Shown here in pieces: positions 43,584-54,599 of a stretch of DNA of 64,000 nt (positions within the stretch are counted from its first letter, which is position 1; each line of letters opens with the position of its first letter). Position numbers and translations under genes: made by a program. A model generated the notes under the pieces. That model had not been told where the DNA came from, made no database searches, and saw only the letters and a list, made by a program, of their open reading frames with translations. The stretch comes from Aedes albopictus (taxonomy: Eukaryota; Arthropoda; Insecta; Diptera; Culicidae): the NCBI RefSeq assembly GCF_035046485.1, contig NC_085138.1, forward strand, positions 26,542,878-26,606,877. Reading direction: 5' to 3'.

Positions 43584-44769
43584 CCCAGACAACCAGGAGT
43601 CGCATAAGGAACTACGTTGTACATCGTATAAAGTACTATTTTAAGTCACTATCGCATATATGTACGGCTACCTGACAAATTTCATCGCATATGCTGTTAT
43701 TTTTTGAACTTATTACGATGTATCAGGTAAAGGCATATAAGAATACAAATAAACTTTTATAAGGTATGAGGACATCGTAGTAGATGATATTCTGATGTTT
43801 TATTGCGATGAACTTGACTTACTCGCAAAAGCGTGAGAGCGAAATCGCAAAGTGTCAAATTAATTCGCCTAATTACATACTGCGATGATTATACGACTTT
43901 GTTTGGTACTTTTCTTGTTGTGTCAGTTTACCTCGCATTGGTGTATGGATAAAATTGCATAAAAATACAAACAAACTCGTTGAAGTGTGCATACAAACTC
44001 GCATAAGCTAGAAGCGTTTATGTTGGCATTACGCGATTTGATATGTGATAACAATTAACCCTTCAGCGCGCGCGCTGTTGTAAAAAGTACAACCCCACCA
44101 AAAAACCTCGCTCGTTGTATACAACGTGCGCGCGGTGCAGATTCGGTTGCTTGATGGCGCGCGTCCTGGAAGGTTAAAGAGTTTCTGTTGCACTGTGGAT
44201 GCAGTGCCAAAAAGCTACAAGAAAGTGAACAGCCATAATTATGGTTGCAAAGTCATCATTAATTTGATTTTTTGGCTTGATAATCAACAAGGGGTGGTGC
44301 TAGCCTGAGAAGTGCAGTGAAAACTGTGCGGGAAATCATTTTTAGCCTGCCAAACACGCGCAGCGCAAGTGAACCAAGTGCATTCCAAAAAACACTGAGA
44401 TGAGTTAGAATATCATGATAATTAATCAGCTAGTTTCATAAGTAGCGTTTGGTGTTGTGTGTGAAGTGTGGCTCGACAATCCAGAGGTCATTAGTTCGAT
44501 ATCGAGTTAACAGAATTGTTTTTTTTTATTGAATATTATTAAATCGCATAAGGTGCTAAATTGCATCGCAATAGTGCACGCGATGCATCGCATGAGATAT
44601 CGCTTCAAGTCATATAGCGTTATTATTGTTCCGTCAATGCACGTATAGCGCCTCCACTTTTGTACGCATAAGGCACTTTTGCTGCATCTTATGCGATGTA
44701 ACTTTAACGCATTAAAGTACGTATAACATGAACATAAGCTTCGTTATACGTGCAAATTGGTTGTCTGGG
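43584..44769. mobile_element. 1186-bp CCCAG-ended element, TT target duplication
   Basis: The ends CCCAGACAACCA and TGGTTGTCTGGG are exact 12-bp inverted repeats. TT flanks both sides (43582-43583 and 44770-44771), and satellite continues on either side. Subterminal TCGCATAAGG and CGTATAA motifs recur. TCGCATA a few bases inside the end, and CGCCTCCACTTT near the right end, recall the small MITEs at 34073 and 52219. No ORF above 60 aa or transposase is visible. A TTAA element (44059-44173) and a tRNA-like stretch (about 44465-44515, AGTTCGATATCGAG) lie inside. Confidence 0.82.
44059..44173. mobile_element. TTAA-flanked GC-rich MITE nested in the CCCAG element
   Basis: CCCTTCAGCGCGCGCG at the left and GCGCGCGTCCTGGAAGG at the right are roughly inverted. 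TTAA lies at 44055-44058 and 44174-44177. Its GC-richness contrasts with the host element. Probably piggyBac-mobilised. Confidence 0.65.
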
Positions 44770-45560
44770 TTCTCTTCTGTTCCACCAGGAGTTCAATAGA
44801 ACTCCCTTCAGGGAATTGCTTCAAGAGTTCATTTTAGGGATTTCTCCAGGAATTTCCTCTCCAGGAGTCTTCTAGGAGTTCCCTCTGGGGGTTTCACCAG
44901 AAGTTTCAATCTTGGAATTATTCCAGGAGTTTTTTCCTGGGAATTCTTCTTAAGAATTTCTTCAGAATTCTGGAATTATTCCTCCACGGATTCCTGCAAA
45001 AGTAACTTCAGAGATTTCTGCAGGACTGCCTCCAGGGATTTCTCCAGCAGTCCCTCCAGAGATTTCTTCGGGAATTTGTCCAGGGATTCCTCTGGATATA
45101 AGAGTTGAAAAAGCTGTTGTAGAACATATGTACAACAAGGGTGGGAAATCCCACAGGGATTCCTCCAGGGATTCTTCTATGAATTCCTTCAGAGATTCCT
45201 GCAAGAATTTCGCCAGAGATTCCTCCAGAAATTCATCCAGGAATTTCTCCAAGAATTTCTCCGAAAGCTCCTTCAGGGATTTCTCCAGCAACTCTTCCAG
45301 GGATTCCACCACAGATAACACCAGGAATTCCTCCTGAGTACCACCAAGGAGTTTCTCCAGGGATTCCTCCAGGACTACCTCTAGAGATTTTTTCAGGAAT
45401 TCCCCTGGGAATTACTCCAATAATTCCTCTAGGAATTCCTCCAGGGATTATTTCAGAGATTCCTCCAAAATTTCCTTCAGAATTTCTCCAGGAATTCTTC
45501 TAGGGATTCCACCAGATATTTCACCAAGAAATCCTTAAGGAATTCCTCCGGAAGTTGATG

Positions 45561-45815
45561 ATTTTGTGGCTATATCGGTCTCTTTCTACTCATAGTATAA
45601 GGGAGTAGAGATCAAAGTGGATAATGAAATGATAGATATGATAGAATTCGCTAGGTAGCGAACAAGTGTGAAATTTTTTATAGAAGGTGAAATTAGGCAA
45701 GTAGGCCATGTATTGAACGAATACATCGAATGCGTGAAACTTCTGCCGTGCGACCTGTGCTTTTAAACAGATCGGCTTGGTTGGTAGTTTTCATACCACC
45801 TTACCAAGACTGGCT
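45561..45815. other. Unique island between satellite blocks
   Basis: About 250 bp without the 12-bp pattern (for example TATCGGTCTCTTTCTACTC and GTGCGACCTGTGCTTTTAAA). It has no recognised ends, so insertion versus original flank cannot be decided. Confidence 0.4.
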
Positions 45816-45819
45816 CCTC

Positions 45820-46690
45820 CGGAAGTTCTTGCAGGAATTGTTCTAGGAATTCCTTCCGGGATTCCTCCAGGAATTCCTTCTAAAATGATTCCTACAAGAA
45901 TTCCTCCACGGATTCTTCCTGGAATTCTACCAAGGATTCCTCCAGGGATTCCTCGAGGAATTGCTCCAGGGATTCCTCCAGAAATTCCTCCAGGGATTCC
46001 TCCAGGAATTCTTGTAGGGATTCCACCAGAAATTCTTTCAGGGATTCCTCGAGGAATATCTCCAGGGATTCCTCGAGGAATTTCTCCAGGGATGAATCCA
46101 GGAATTTCTCCAGGGATTCCTCCAGGAATTTCTCCAGGGATTCCTCCAGGATTTTCTCCAGGGATTCCTCCAAGAATTTCTCCAGTTCCATCCAGAAATT
46201 CCTACAGCAATTCTTCCAGGGATTCCACCAAAGATTCCACCAGGAATTCCTCCTAAGTTCCATCCAGAAATTTCTCCAGGGATTAATCCAGGGATTTCTC
46301 CAGGGATTCTTCCAGGAATGTCTCCAGGAATTTCTCCAGGGATTCCAAAAGGAATTTCTCCAGGGATTCCTCTAGGAATTTCTCCAGAGATTACACCAGG
46401 ATTTTCTCCAAATATTCTTCCAGGAATTTCTCCAGAGATTCCACCAGGAATTTCTCCAGGGATTCCTCCAGGAATTTCTCCAGGGATAAATCCAGGAATT
46501 TCTCCCGCAAATCCTCCAGGAATATGTCCAGTAGTTCTTCCAGGAATTTCTCCGAGGATTCCTCCAGGAATTTTTCCAGGGATTCCTCCAGGAATTTCTG
46601 CAAGGATTTCTCCAGGAATTCCTCCAGGGATTCCTCCAGGGATTCCTCGAGGAATTCCTCCAGGGATTCCTCGAGGAATTCCTCCAGGGA
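45820..46690 (+). repeat. 12-bp satellite array, diverged left arm, plus orientation
   Basis: Consecutive 12-mers, mostly CCAGGAATTTCT and CCAGGGATTCCT, can be read one after another. I found substitutions but essentially no insertions or deletions. Read as codons it gives PGIS/PGIP tetrapeptides without stops, but other frames are equally open. Confidence 0.9.
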
Positions 46691-47480
46691 GAAATTCCTG
46701 GAGGAATCCCTGGAGAAATTCCGAAAGAAATTCTTGGAAGAATCTCTGGAGAAATTCCTGGAGGAATCCTTGGAGAAACTTCTAGAGGAATCCCTGGAGA
46801 AATCCTGGGGCAATCCATGGAGAAATTTCTGGAATAATCCCTGGAGAAATTCCTGGAGGAATCCCTGGAGAAATTCCTGGTGGAATCCCTGGAGAAATTC
46901 CTGGAACAATCCCTGGAGAAATTCCTGGAGAAATCCCTGGAGACATTCCTGGAAGAATCCCTGGAGAAATCCCTGGATTAATCCCTGTAGGAATTCCTAG
47001 AGGAATTTTTGGAGTAATTCCCAGAGGAATTCCTGTTAAAATCCCTGGAGGCAGTCCTAGAGGAATCCCTGGAGAAATTTCTGAATGGAACTTAGGAGGA
47101 ATTCCTTGTGGAATCTTTGGTGGAATCCCTAGAAGAATTGCTGGAGGAATCTCAGGAAAAATCCCTGGTGGAGTTCCTGGAGGAATCCCTGGTTTAGATC
47201 CTGGAGAAATCCCTGGTGGAGTAACTGGAGGAATCCGTGGTGGAGTTCCTGGAGGCATCCCTGGTGGAGATCCTGGAGGAATTCCTGGTAGAGTTCCTTG
47301 AGGAATCTCTGGTGGAGTTCCTGAAGGAATCCCTGGTGAAGTTCCTGGAGGAATCCCTGGAGGAGTTCCTGAAGGAATCCGTGGTGGAGTTCCTGAAGGA
47401 ATCCATGGTGGAGTTCCTGGAGGAATCCCTGGTGAAGTTCCTGGAGGAATCCCTGGAGGAGTTCCTGAAGGAATCCCTGG
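46690..47480 (-). repeat. Inverted segment of the 12-bp array
   Basis: Wording flips to GAAATTCCTGGAGGAATCCC at about 46690 and flips back at about 47481, still in 12-bp register. The right junction contains GAATCCCTGG, a 7-bp spacer and CCAGGGATTC. The left junction likewise pairs CCAGGGATTCCTC with GAGGAATCCCTGG. Confidence 0.9.
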
Positions 47481-50400
47481 AATTTCTCCAGGGATTCTTC
47501 CAGAAACTTCTCCAGGGATTCTTAAAGGAATTCAACCAGGGATTCCTCCATGAATTTTTCCACGGATTTCTCCAGAATTTCCTCCTGGGATTCCTACAGG
47601 AATTCCTCCAAGGATTCCTACAGGAATTCCTCCAGGGATTCCTCCAGGGATTCCTCCAGGAACTCCTCCAGGGATTCCTCTAGGAACTCCTCCAGGGATT
47701 TTTCCAAGAACTCCTCCAGGGATTTCTCCAGGAACTCCTCCTGGGATTCCTCCAGGAACTCCTCCATGGATTTCTCCAGCAACTCCTCCAGGGATTCCTC
47801 AAGGAACTCCACCAGGGATTCCTTCAGGAACTCCACCAGGGATTCCTCCAGGAACTCCACCAGGGATTCCTCCAGGAACTCCACCAGGGATTCCTCCAGG
47901 AACTCCACCAGGGATTCCTCCAGGAACTCCACCAGGGATTCCTCCAGGAACTCCACCAGGGATTCCTCCAGGAACTCCACCAGGGATTCCTCCAGGAACT
48001 CCACCAGGGATTCCTCCAGAAATTCCTCCGGGGATTCCTTCAGGAATTCCTCCGGGGATTCCTCCAGGAATTCCTCCGGGGATTCCTCCAGGAATTCCTC
48101 CGGGGATTCCTCCAGGAATTCCTCCGGGGATTCCTCCAGGAATTCCTCCGGGGATTCCTCCAGGAATTCCTCCGGGGATTCCTCCAGGAATTCCTCCGGG
48201 GATTCCTCCAGGAATTCCTCCGGGGATTCCTCCAGGAATTCCTCCGGGGATTCCTCCAGGAATTCCTCCGGGGATTCCTCCAGGAATTCCTCCGGGGATT
48301 CCTCCAGGAATTCCTCCGGGGATTCCTCCAGGAATTCCTCCGGGGATTCCTCCAGGAATTCCTCCGGGGATTCCTCCAGGAATTCCTCCGGGGATTCCTC
48401 CAGGAATTCCTCCGGGGATTCCTCCAGGAATTCCTCCGAGGATTCCTCCAGGAATTCCTCCGGGGATTCCTCCAGGAATTCCTCCGGGGATTCCTCCAGG
48501 AATTCCTCCGGGGATTCCTCCAGGAATTCCTCCGGGGATTCCTCCAGGAATTCCTCCGGGGATTCCTCCAGGAATTCCTCCGGGGATTCCTCCAGGAATT
48601 CCTCCGGGGATTCCTCCAGGAATTCCTCCGGGGATTCCTCCAGGAATTCCTCCGGGGATTCCTCCAGGAATTCCTCCGGGGATTCCTCCAGGAATTCCTC
48701 CGGGGATTCCTCCAGGAATTCCTCCGGGGATTCCTCCAGGAATTCCTCCGGGGATTCCTCCAGGAATTCCTCCGGGGATTCCTCCAGGAATTCCTCCGGG
48801 GATTCCTCCAGGAATTCCTCCGGGGATTCCTCCAGGAATTCCTCCGGGGATTCCTCCAGGAATTCCTCCGGGGATTCCTCCAGGAATTCCTCCGGGGATT
48901 CCTCCAGGAATTCCTCCGGGGATTCCTCCAGGAATTCCTCCGGGGATTCCTCCAGGAATTCCTCCGGGGATTCCTCCAGGAATTCCTCCGGGGATTCCTC
49001 CAGGAATTCCTCCGGGGATTCCTCCAGGAATTCCTCCGGGGATTCCTCCAGAAATTCCTCCGGGGATTCCTCCAGGAATTCCTCCGGGGATTCCTCCAGG
49101 AATTCCTCCGGGGATTCCTCCAGGAATTCCTCCGGGGATTCCTCCAGGAATTCCTCCGGGGATTCCTCCAGGAATTCCTCCGGGGATTCCTCCAGGAATT
49201 CCTCCGAGGATTCCTCCAGAAATTCCTCCGGGGATTCCTCCAGGAATTCCTCCGGGGATTCCTCCAGGAATTCCTCCGGGGATTCCTCCAGGAATTCCTC
49301 CGGGGATTCCTCCAGGAATTCCTCCGGGGATTCCTCCAGGAATTCCTCCGGGGATTGCTCCAGGAATTCCTCCGGGGATTCCTCCAGGAATTCCTCCGGG
49401 GATTCCTCCAGGAATTCCTCCGGGGATTCCTCCAGGAATTCCTCCGGGGATTCCTCCAGGAATTCCTCCGGGGATTCCTCCAGGAATTCCTCCGGGGATT
49501 CCTCCAGGAATTCCTCCGGGGATTCCTCCAGGAATTCCTCCGGGGATTCCTCCAGGAATTCCTCCGGGGATTCCTCCAGGAATTCCTCCGGGGATTCCTC
49601 CAGGAATTCCTCTGGGGATTCCTCCAGGAATTCCTCCGGGGATTCCTCCAGGAATTCCTCTGGGGATTCCTCCAGGAATTCCTCCGGGGATTCCTCCAGG
49701 AATTCCTCCGGGGATTCCTCCAGGAATTCCTCCGGGGATTCCTCCAGGAATTCCTCCGGGGATTCCTCCAGGAATTTCTCCGGGGATTCGTCCAGGAATT
49801 TCTCCGGGGATTCTTCCAGGAATTTCTCCGGGGATTCTTCCAGGAATTCCTCCGGGGATTCTTCCAGGAATTCCTCCGGGGATTCCTCTAGGAATTCCTC
49901 CGGGGATTCCTCTAGGAATTCCTCCGGGGATTCCTCTAGGAATTCCTCCGGGGATTCCTCCAGGAATTCCTCCGGGGATTCCTCCAGGAATTCCTCCGGG
50001 GATTCCTCCAGGAATTCCTCCGGGGATTCCTCCAGGAATTCCTCCGGGGATTCCTCCAGGAATTCCTCCGGGGATTCCTCCAGGAATTCCTCCGGGGATT
50101 CCTCCAGGAATTCCTCCGGGGATTCCTCCAGGAATTCCTCCGGGGATTCCTCCAGGAATTCCTCCGGGGATTCCTCCAGGAATTCCTCCGGGGATTCCTC
50201 CAGGAATTCCTCCGGGGATTCCTCCAGGAATTCCTCCGGGGATTCCTCCAGGAATTCCTCCGGGGATTCCTCCAGGAATTCCTCCGGGGATTCCTCCAGG
50301 AATTCCTCCGGGGATTCCTCCAGGAATTCCTCCGGGGATTCCTCCAGGAATTCCTCCGGGGATTCCTCCAGGAATTCCTCCGGGGATTCCACCAGGAATT

Positions 50401-50597
50401 CCTCCGAGGATTCCTCCAGGAATTCCTCCGAGGATTCCTCCTGGAATTCCTCCGGGGATTCCTCCTGAAATTCCTCCGGGGATTCCTCCAGGAATTGCTC
50501 CGAGGATTCCTCCAGGAATTCCTCCGGGGATTCCTCCAGGAATTCCTCCGGGGATTCCTCCAGGAATTCCTCCAGGAATTCCTCCGGGGATTCCTCC
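47481..50597 (+). repeat. Young core array: about 107 tandem 24-bp dimers (48018-50597) and a transitional zone
   Basis: 47481-48017 is transitional, with dimers such as GGAACTCCACCA plus GGGATTCCTCCA between 47800 and 48017. From 48018 the unit is the dimer of GGAATTCCTCCG and GGGATTCCTCCA. It repeats for 2.58 kb with occasional substitutions and no register loss that I could find. Each dimer has one GAATTC, so EcoRI would cut at nearly every repeat. Shared variants cluster: TTTCTCCG in adjacent dimers at 49770-49830, and CCTCTAGG in three adjacent dimers at 49881-49940. Long ORFs on both strands (972 and 993 codons) are by-products. Confidence 0.97.
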
Positions 50598-51030
50598 ATG
50601 AATTTAACAGAGATTCCTTTTGGAATTCCTCCATTTATTCCTCCGGGGATTCCTCCTGGAATTCCTCCGGGGATTCCTCCTGGAATTCCTCCGGGGATTC
50701 CTCCTGGAATTCCTCCTAGGATTCCTCCTGGAATTCCTCCGGGGATTCCTCCTGGAATTCCTCCGGGGATTCCTCCTGGAATTCCTCCGGGGATTCCTCC
50801 AGGAATTGCTCCGGGGATTCCTCCAGGAATTCCTCCGGGGATCCCTCCAGGAATTCCTCCGGGGATTCCTCCAGGAATTCCTCCGGGGATTCCTCCAGGA
50901 ATTCCTCCGGGGATTCCTCCATGAATTTAACAGAGATTCCTTTTGGAATTCCTCCATTTATTCTTCCAGGAATTCTTCCAGTAAAGCCACCAGGAATTTC
51001 TTCAGGAATTCCTCCAGGAATCCCTCGACA
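50598..51030 (+). repeat. 323-bp higher-order duplication at the right end of the array
   Basis: The marker ATGAATTTAACAGAGATTCC and the following TTTTGGAATTCCTCCATTTA occur at 50598 and again at 50921. About 280 bp of 24-bp dimers fill the space, partly in the variant CCTCCTGGAATT. After the second marker the array decays within 100 bp. Confidence 0.92.
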
Positions 51031-51034
51031 TCAC

Positions 51035-51958
51035 AACATCACAATTATTCGTAGCTGTCCAAAATTCTTTATCCCTGATGAAGATCCAAATTGGGATCGA
51101 AACGTTGGAACCAGGAAAATAAATTTGTAGGCCAATTTATAAAGACTGCAAGCCAGACCAAAGTATGTCCAAAGTAATCTTCACAGTCAAAAATCGCAAG
51201 AAGTTCCTCATTATATTTTGCAAATACATATTCTAACTAAGCTCACTCATACCGCTCCAGAGTGAGTAAATTCACTTTCATGTGAAGCAAAGCGTCGAAA
51301 CGTCATTCGCTTAACCTTCTTCGTCATTAGCTAGCACTCACCACGCTGACGTAGTCAACGTTCAGCATTTCTATCCGGGTCATAACACCCCAATGCACGA
51401 CTAAGGCTAATGAATCCACATCAATTTTAACGCTTGTTTAAACATTTGTTGTTGTTGTGCGCCAGATTTGGTCTCGTTCGGCATTCAATCCTTAAAACTG
51501 TAACGGTGTAAATAATAAGAACACTACGAAATAAAGGAATGAGTAAAATAACGAGTCACCTCATACCCGATTTTTTCGGCGAAGAGATTGGCGAATCAAG
51601 AATCACGAGTGAAACAACTCAACTATGAGATTTGCAAGATGAGGACCAAGGACTCAAAGAGTGACATTGACATTCTCAGCTACGTCACTCTCATCGATTT
51701 TCACGAATTTTCCTTTTATTAAACTGAGTGGTTGGTACGAGATGTCTCACTTAATAATTGTTGTTTTTGAAGAATCAACAACGTTGCACAGTAGACCTGG
51801 TCGCATTAATGCTTGTAATGCATCTCCGATGTACTGCAAGCATTAATAATGACAAGAAACATGATAGAAATAGTCGATTCTATTATTTTCCAAAATTCTT
51901 TCAATGGATGGCTGTGTATGTGCAGACTAGACTAGACTAGACACCTCAAATAAAAAAA
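51035..51958. other. Low-repeat region with a piece of the 10175 repeat family
   Basis: Mostly unique sequence. 51800-51850 (TTAATGCTTGTAATGCATC, TGCAAGCATTAATAATG) matches the dispersed repeat at 10200 and 13300. A TAGAC repeat lies at 51925-51942. No gene. Confidence 0.4.
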
Positions 51959-51959
51959 T

Positions 51960-52900
51960 ATATATATTTCAGGAATTTCTTCAGCAATGTGATTAGTTCA
52001 GATATTTCACTCGTTATTCCTGCGAAATGTCTTCACAGGTTATTTAAGAAAATCTTAAATAGATTACTTCAGAAATTATACCATGAATTTCTTCAAAAAT
52101 TACTCTAGCGGTCTCTCTAAAATTCTTTGGAAGATTCCTCTAGAAAAATATCGTAGAATTCATTTTAAAACCATGCATCTTACATCTTTCTACAGAAATT
52201 TCTCAAACGATTCTTTCACCCACCCAACCCAAATCGCATATAATATCGAATAGGATGCCAAAATGGAGGCAGTATGCGTACACTTTACAAGCGGTTAAAA
52301 GGAAATATGTACGTGTATGGCTTCCTCTTTAGCATCCTATTAAACATAATACGACTTCGTGTTAGCGGAGCATAAAATCCTTCCAGTGAATTTTTGAGAA
52401 ATTCTGGCAGGAACGCCTTCGGATATTTGTCTGCGAAATCCTTCTGGAATTCTTCTATTGATTCCTATGCAAAATTCTTATCTTTCCAGAGCTTGACCCT
52501 GGAAATTAATTTGGGAACTTTTTTCTTGTAAAATCTATCCTGGATTCCTTCCGGTACTGATCCATGGATTCCTTTGGAAAATCTTCCAGAAATTCTTTTT
52601 GGAAATCTTCCATGGATTTTTTTAAAGTTTATTAGAACATTCTTTAGAGTTTCCTTCGAAATTTTTGTTTGAGGATCCTTAAGAAATTTCTCCAAAAACT
52701 CCTCTAGAAAAGCTTTCGTGGGTTTCCTCAAAAATTGCGTCACAGGTTTTTTAATGATTTCTCCAAGAACTTCCCTATTAACTTTGTTTTTTTCTAGGAA
52801 TTCCACCAAGGGCTTACCAAGAAGCTTCTGAGAATGGTCTGCATGTATCCATAGAGAAATTTCTTGAAAAATGTTAACGAATAGATTCTGGAGTTGCTTC
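51960..52900 (+). repeat. Degenerate satellite, plus orientation, split by a MITE
   Basis: CAGGAATTTCTTCAGCAATG and CCAGAAATTCTTTTTGG type units lie on both sides of the MITE at 52219-52368. The 150-aa minus-strand ORF (52465-52917) is its translation. Confidence 0.65.
52219..52368. mobile_element. Second copy of the CCCAG-type MITE, eroded ends
   Basis: AATCGCATATAATATCGAAT with GGATGCCAAAATGGAGGC, and GTATGGCTTCCTCTTTAGC with ATCCTATTAAACATAATACG, match the two arms of 34073-34228 in order. The outer ends are diverged, so boundaries are approximate. Confidence 0.7.
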
Positions 52901-53700
52901 TGCAAGGGTTGGTCCATCCATCAATCCATGAATCAGTATCGGAAGGAATCCAGGAAAGATTTTATAAGAAAAAAAAAGTCCCCACATTAATTTCCAAAGT
53001 CAATATCTGGAAAACTTTTTGGAAATTTCAAAGGAAACTAATATTTCTGTTTTAAATTCAGAGAGATTATTTTAAATAGGTTCTCGGGCATCAAAAATCA
53101 CGAGAATTTGGATTTCGACCCAGTTTGGCATGCGGATTTAGAATATGAGCACGGATATGGATTTGATATGAGCTTATCTCAACACCGTTAAATACGCCAA
53201 TTGAGAGAATTTTTGGAAAAACAACTGTAAGAATCCCTGGAGGAGGGTCTAAATGGAGAAGCACGTGGGATCAATAGAGAACCCTCTGGAGGATCTGCCA
53301 GAAGCATCTTTCAGGAATTTTCTAGAGGTATTTTCGAATAAATGCCAGAGAGTAAAAATATAAGAAAAATCTCTGGAGAAAACCAAGCAATATTTTTTAA
53401 AAAATTTCAAGAAAAATTTCTGTTCCTTGAGGAAAATCTGAAAGAATCTCTGAATCTTTGCGAAAAAGATTTCCTAGAATTGCAGTTTTTTTAAGAAACG
53501 TTTAGAGAAATTCGAGGAGAAACCCTTCAGAAATTCCTAGAAAAATTTCTTGGGAAATTTCTAGACAAATTTTCGGAGAAATCCTAAAAAAATGTTCTGG
53601 AAAAAAATCTGAGAATATCTGAGAATTTCTGGTGGAATCCCTTAGGAAATATTTGAAGAAATGAACGAAGGAACACAAGCAAGAACTGACTTTTCAAACC
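52840..53700 (-). repeat. Degenerate satellite segment duplicated at 55340-55950
   Basis: Shared wording in the same order: GTTAACGAATAGATT, CTCTGGAGAAAA (53371 against 55582, offset 2211), AAAAAATTTCAAGAAAAA, and CTTTGCGAAAAAGAT against CTTTATGCAAAAAAGAT. The copies differ by many substitutions and short indels, so the duplication is old. Confidence 0.75.
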
Positions 53701-53776
53701 CTCTATGCAGAATACACTCTTCGAATGAGTGTAATCAGTTTTGTACTCTTTAATTCCGCCCTAATTGTTTATACTT

Positions 53777-53940
53777 AGACAGATACGCGTATTTCGACTA
53801 CCACTTGTAATCTTCCTCAGTGTCAGTTATCCACTGTTGCAAGGTTGTTGTCTGGCATTTTTGCAACATGCCCTGCCCACCGTATCCTTCCGGCTTTGGC
53901 CACCTTCTGGATGCTGGGTTCCCCGTAAAGTGGAAATGCC
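53777..53940 (-). pseudogene. Non-LTR retrotransposon RT C-terminal fragment and 3' UTR
   Basis: On the minus strand 53826-53925 reads PSIQKVAKAGRIRWAGHVAK and then MPDNN. The RWAGHV.(R/K)M block is conserved at the end of RTE-type ORFs and is also present at about residue 635 of the RTE here. The following GAAATACGCGTATCTG is the 3' region shared with 33782. Only about 35 codons survive, and the upstream side runs into satellite. The family differs from the full-length RTE copy. Confidence 0.65.
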
Positions 53941-54480
53941 TCCAGAAATTTCTCCATGAATTTCTCAAGCAATTCCTCTAGGAATTCCAGCTGGAATTCC
54001 TCCAGGAGTTCTTCCGGGGATTTCATTAGGAATCTCTTTAGGGATTCCTCCAGGAATCTCTCCAGGGCTTCCTGCAGAAGTTCCTCAATGAACTCCTCCA
54101 GGGATGCATTCAGCAACTCCACCAAGATTCCTCCAGGAATTCATTCTAAAATTCTTCCAGAGATTCCTCCAGAAACTCCTCCAGGGATTTCTCCAGTGAT
54201 TTTTCCAGGAATTTCTCCAGGGATTTTTCTAGAAACTCCTCCATGAATCCCTCCAGGAATTTCTCCAGGGATTTTTCCTGATATTTCACCAAAACTTTCT
54301 CCAGGAATTCCTCCAGGAGTTACTCCAGGGATTTCTCCAAAGTTCCTTCAGGAATTCCTCCAGGAATTCCTTCAGAGATTCCCCCATAAATTTGTTCAGG
54401 GAGAATTCCTCCAGGGATTTCTCCAGGAAGTCCACCAGATATTTGTTCAGGAATCGTTCTAGGAAATCCATTAAAAATAC
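53941..54480 (+). repeat. 12-bp satellite, moderately diverged, plus orientation
   Basis: 12-mers such as CCAGGAATCTCT and CCAGGGATTTCT can be read in register with only a few one-base slips, for example at about 54121. Age is intermediate between the core and the old blocks. Confidence 0.8.
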
Positions 54481-54487
54481 GCTTATT

Positions 54488-54584
54488 CAAGGTCGTTCGC
54501 AATGCTGTTTTATTTTGTATGACGAATTTTAAAAATTTTAAAAATCGCCATACAAAATAAAACAGCATTGCGAACGGTCTTAGG
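54488..54584. mobile_element. Hairpin MITE
   Basis: AAGGTCGTTCGCAATGCTG, then TTTTATTTTGTATG, pairs with CATACAAAATAAAA, then CAGCATTGCGAACGGTCTT. The arms are about 37 bp around an AAATTTTAAAAATTTTAAAA loop. It is inserted between two satellite blocks. Confidence 0.75.
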
Positions 54585-54599
54585 AATATCAAAAGTTTT

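Larger units (their letters stand above)
43235..45560 (+). repeat. Moderately diverged satellite, plus orientation, split by a 1.2-kb element
   Basis: CCAGGAATTCCTTCT and CCAGGGATTTCTCCAGCAGT-like 12-mers occupy 43235-43583 and 44770-45560. They are interrupted only by the element at 43584-44769 and form the left shoulder of the main array. Confidence 0.8.

Noticed and set aside
45777..47258. PGIP/PGIS-rich and EKFLEES-rich ORFs of 120-170 aa that look like collagen-like or coiled-coil proteins
   Set aside because: Same satellite read in different frames; the frames switch when the array inverts.
47481..50597. CRISPR array
   Set aside because: Direct repeats abut with no unique spacers, and the surrounding DNA is that of a eukaryote.
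47550..50599. Opposite-strand ORFs of 972 (plus) and 993 (minus) codons encoding SSGDSSRN and EESPEEFL octapeptide repeats
   Set aside because: Several frames on both strands are open at once because the 24-bp unit is a multiple of three and lacks stop triplets. No start context, signal or non-repeat domain is attached. Treated as satellite; transcription or peptide data would be needed to revive it.
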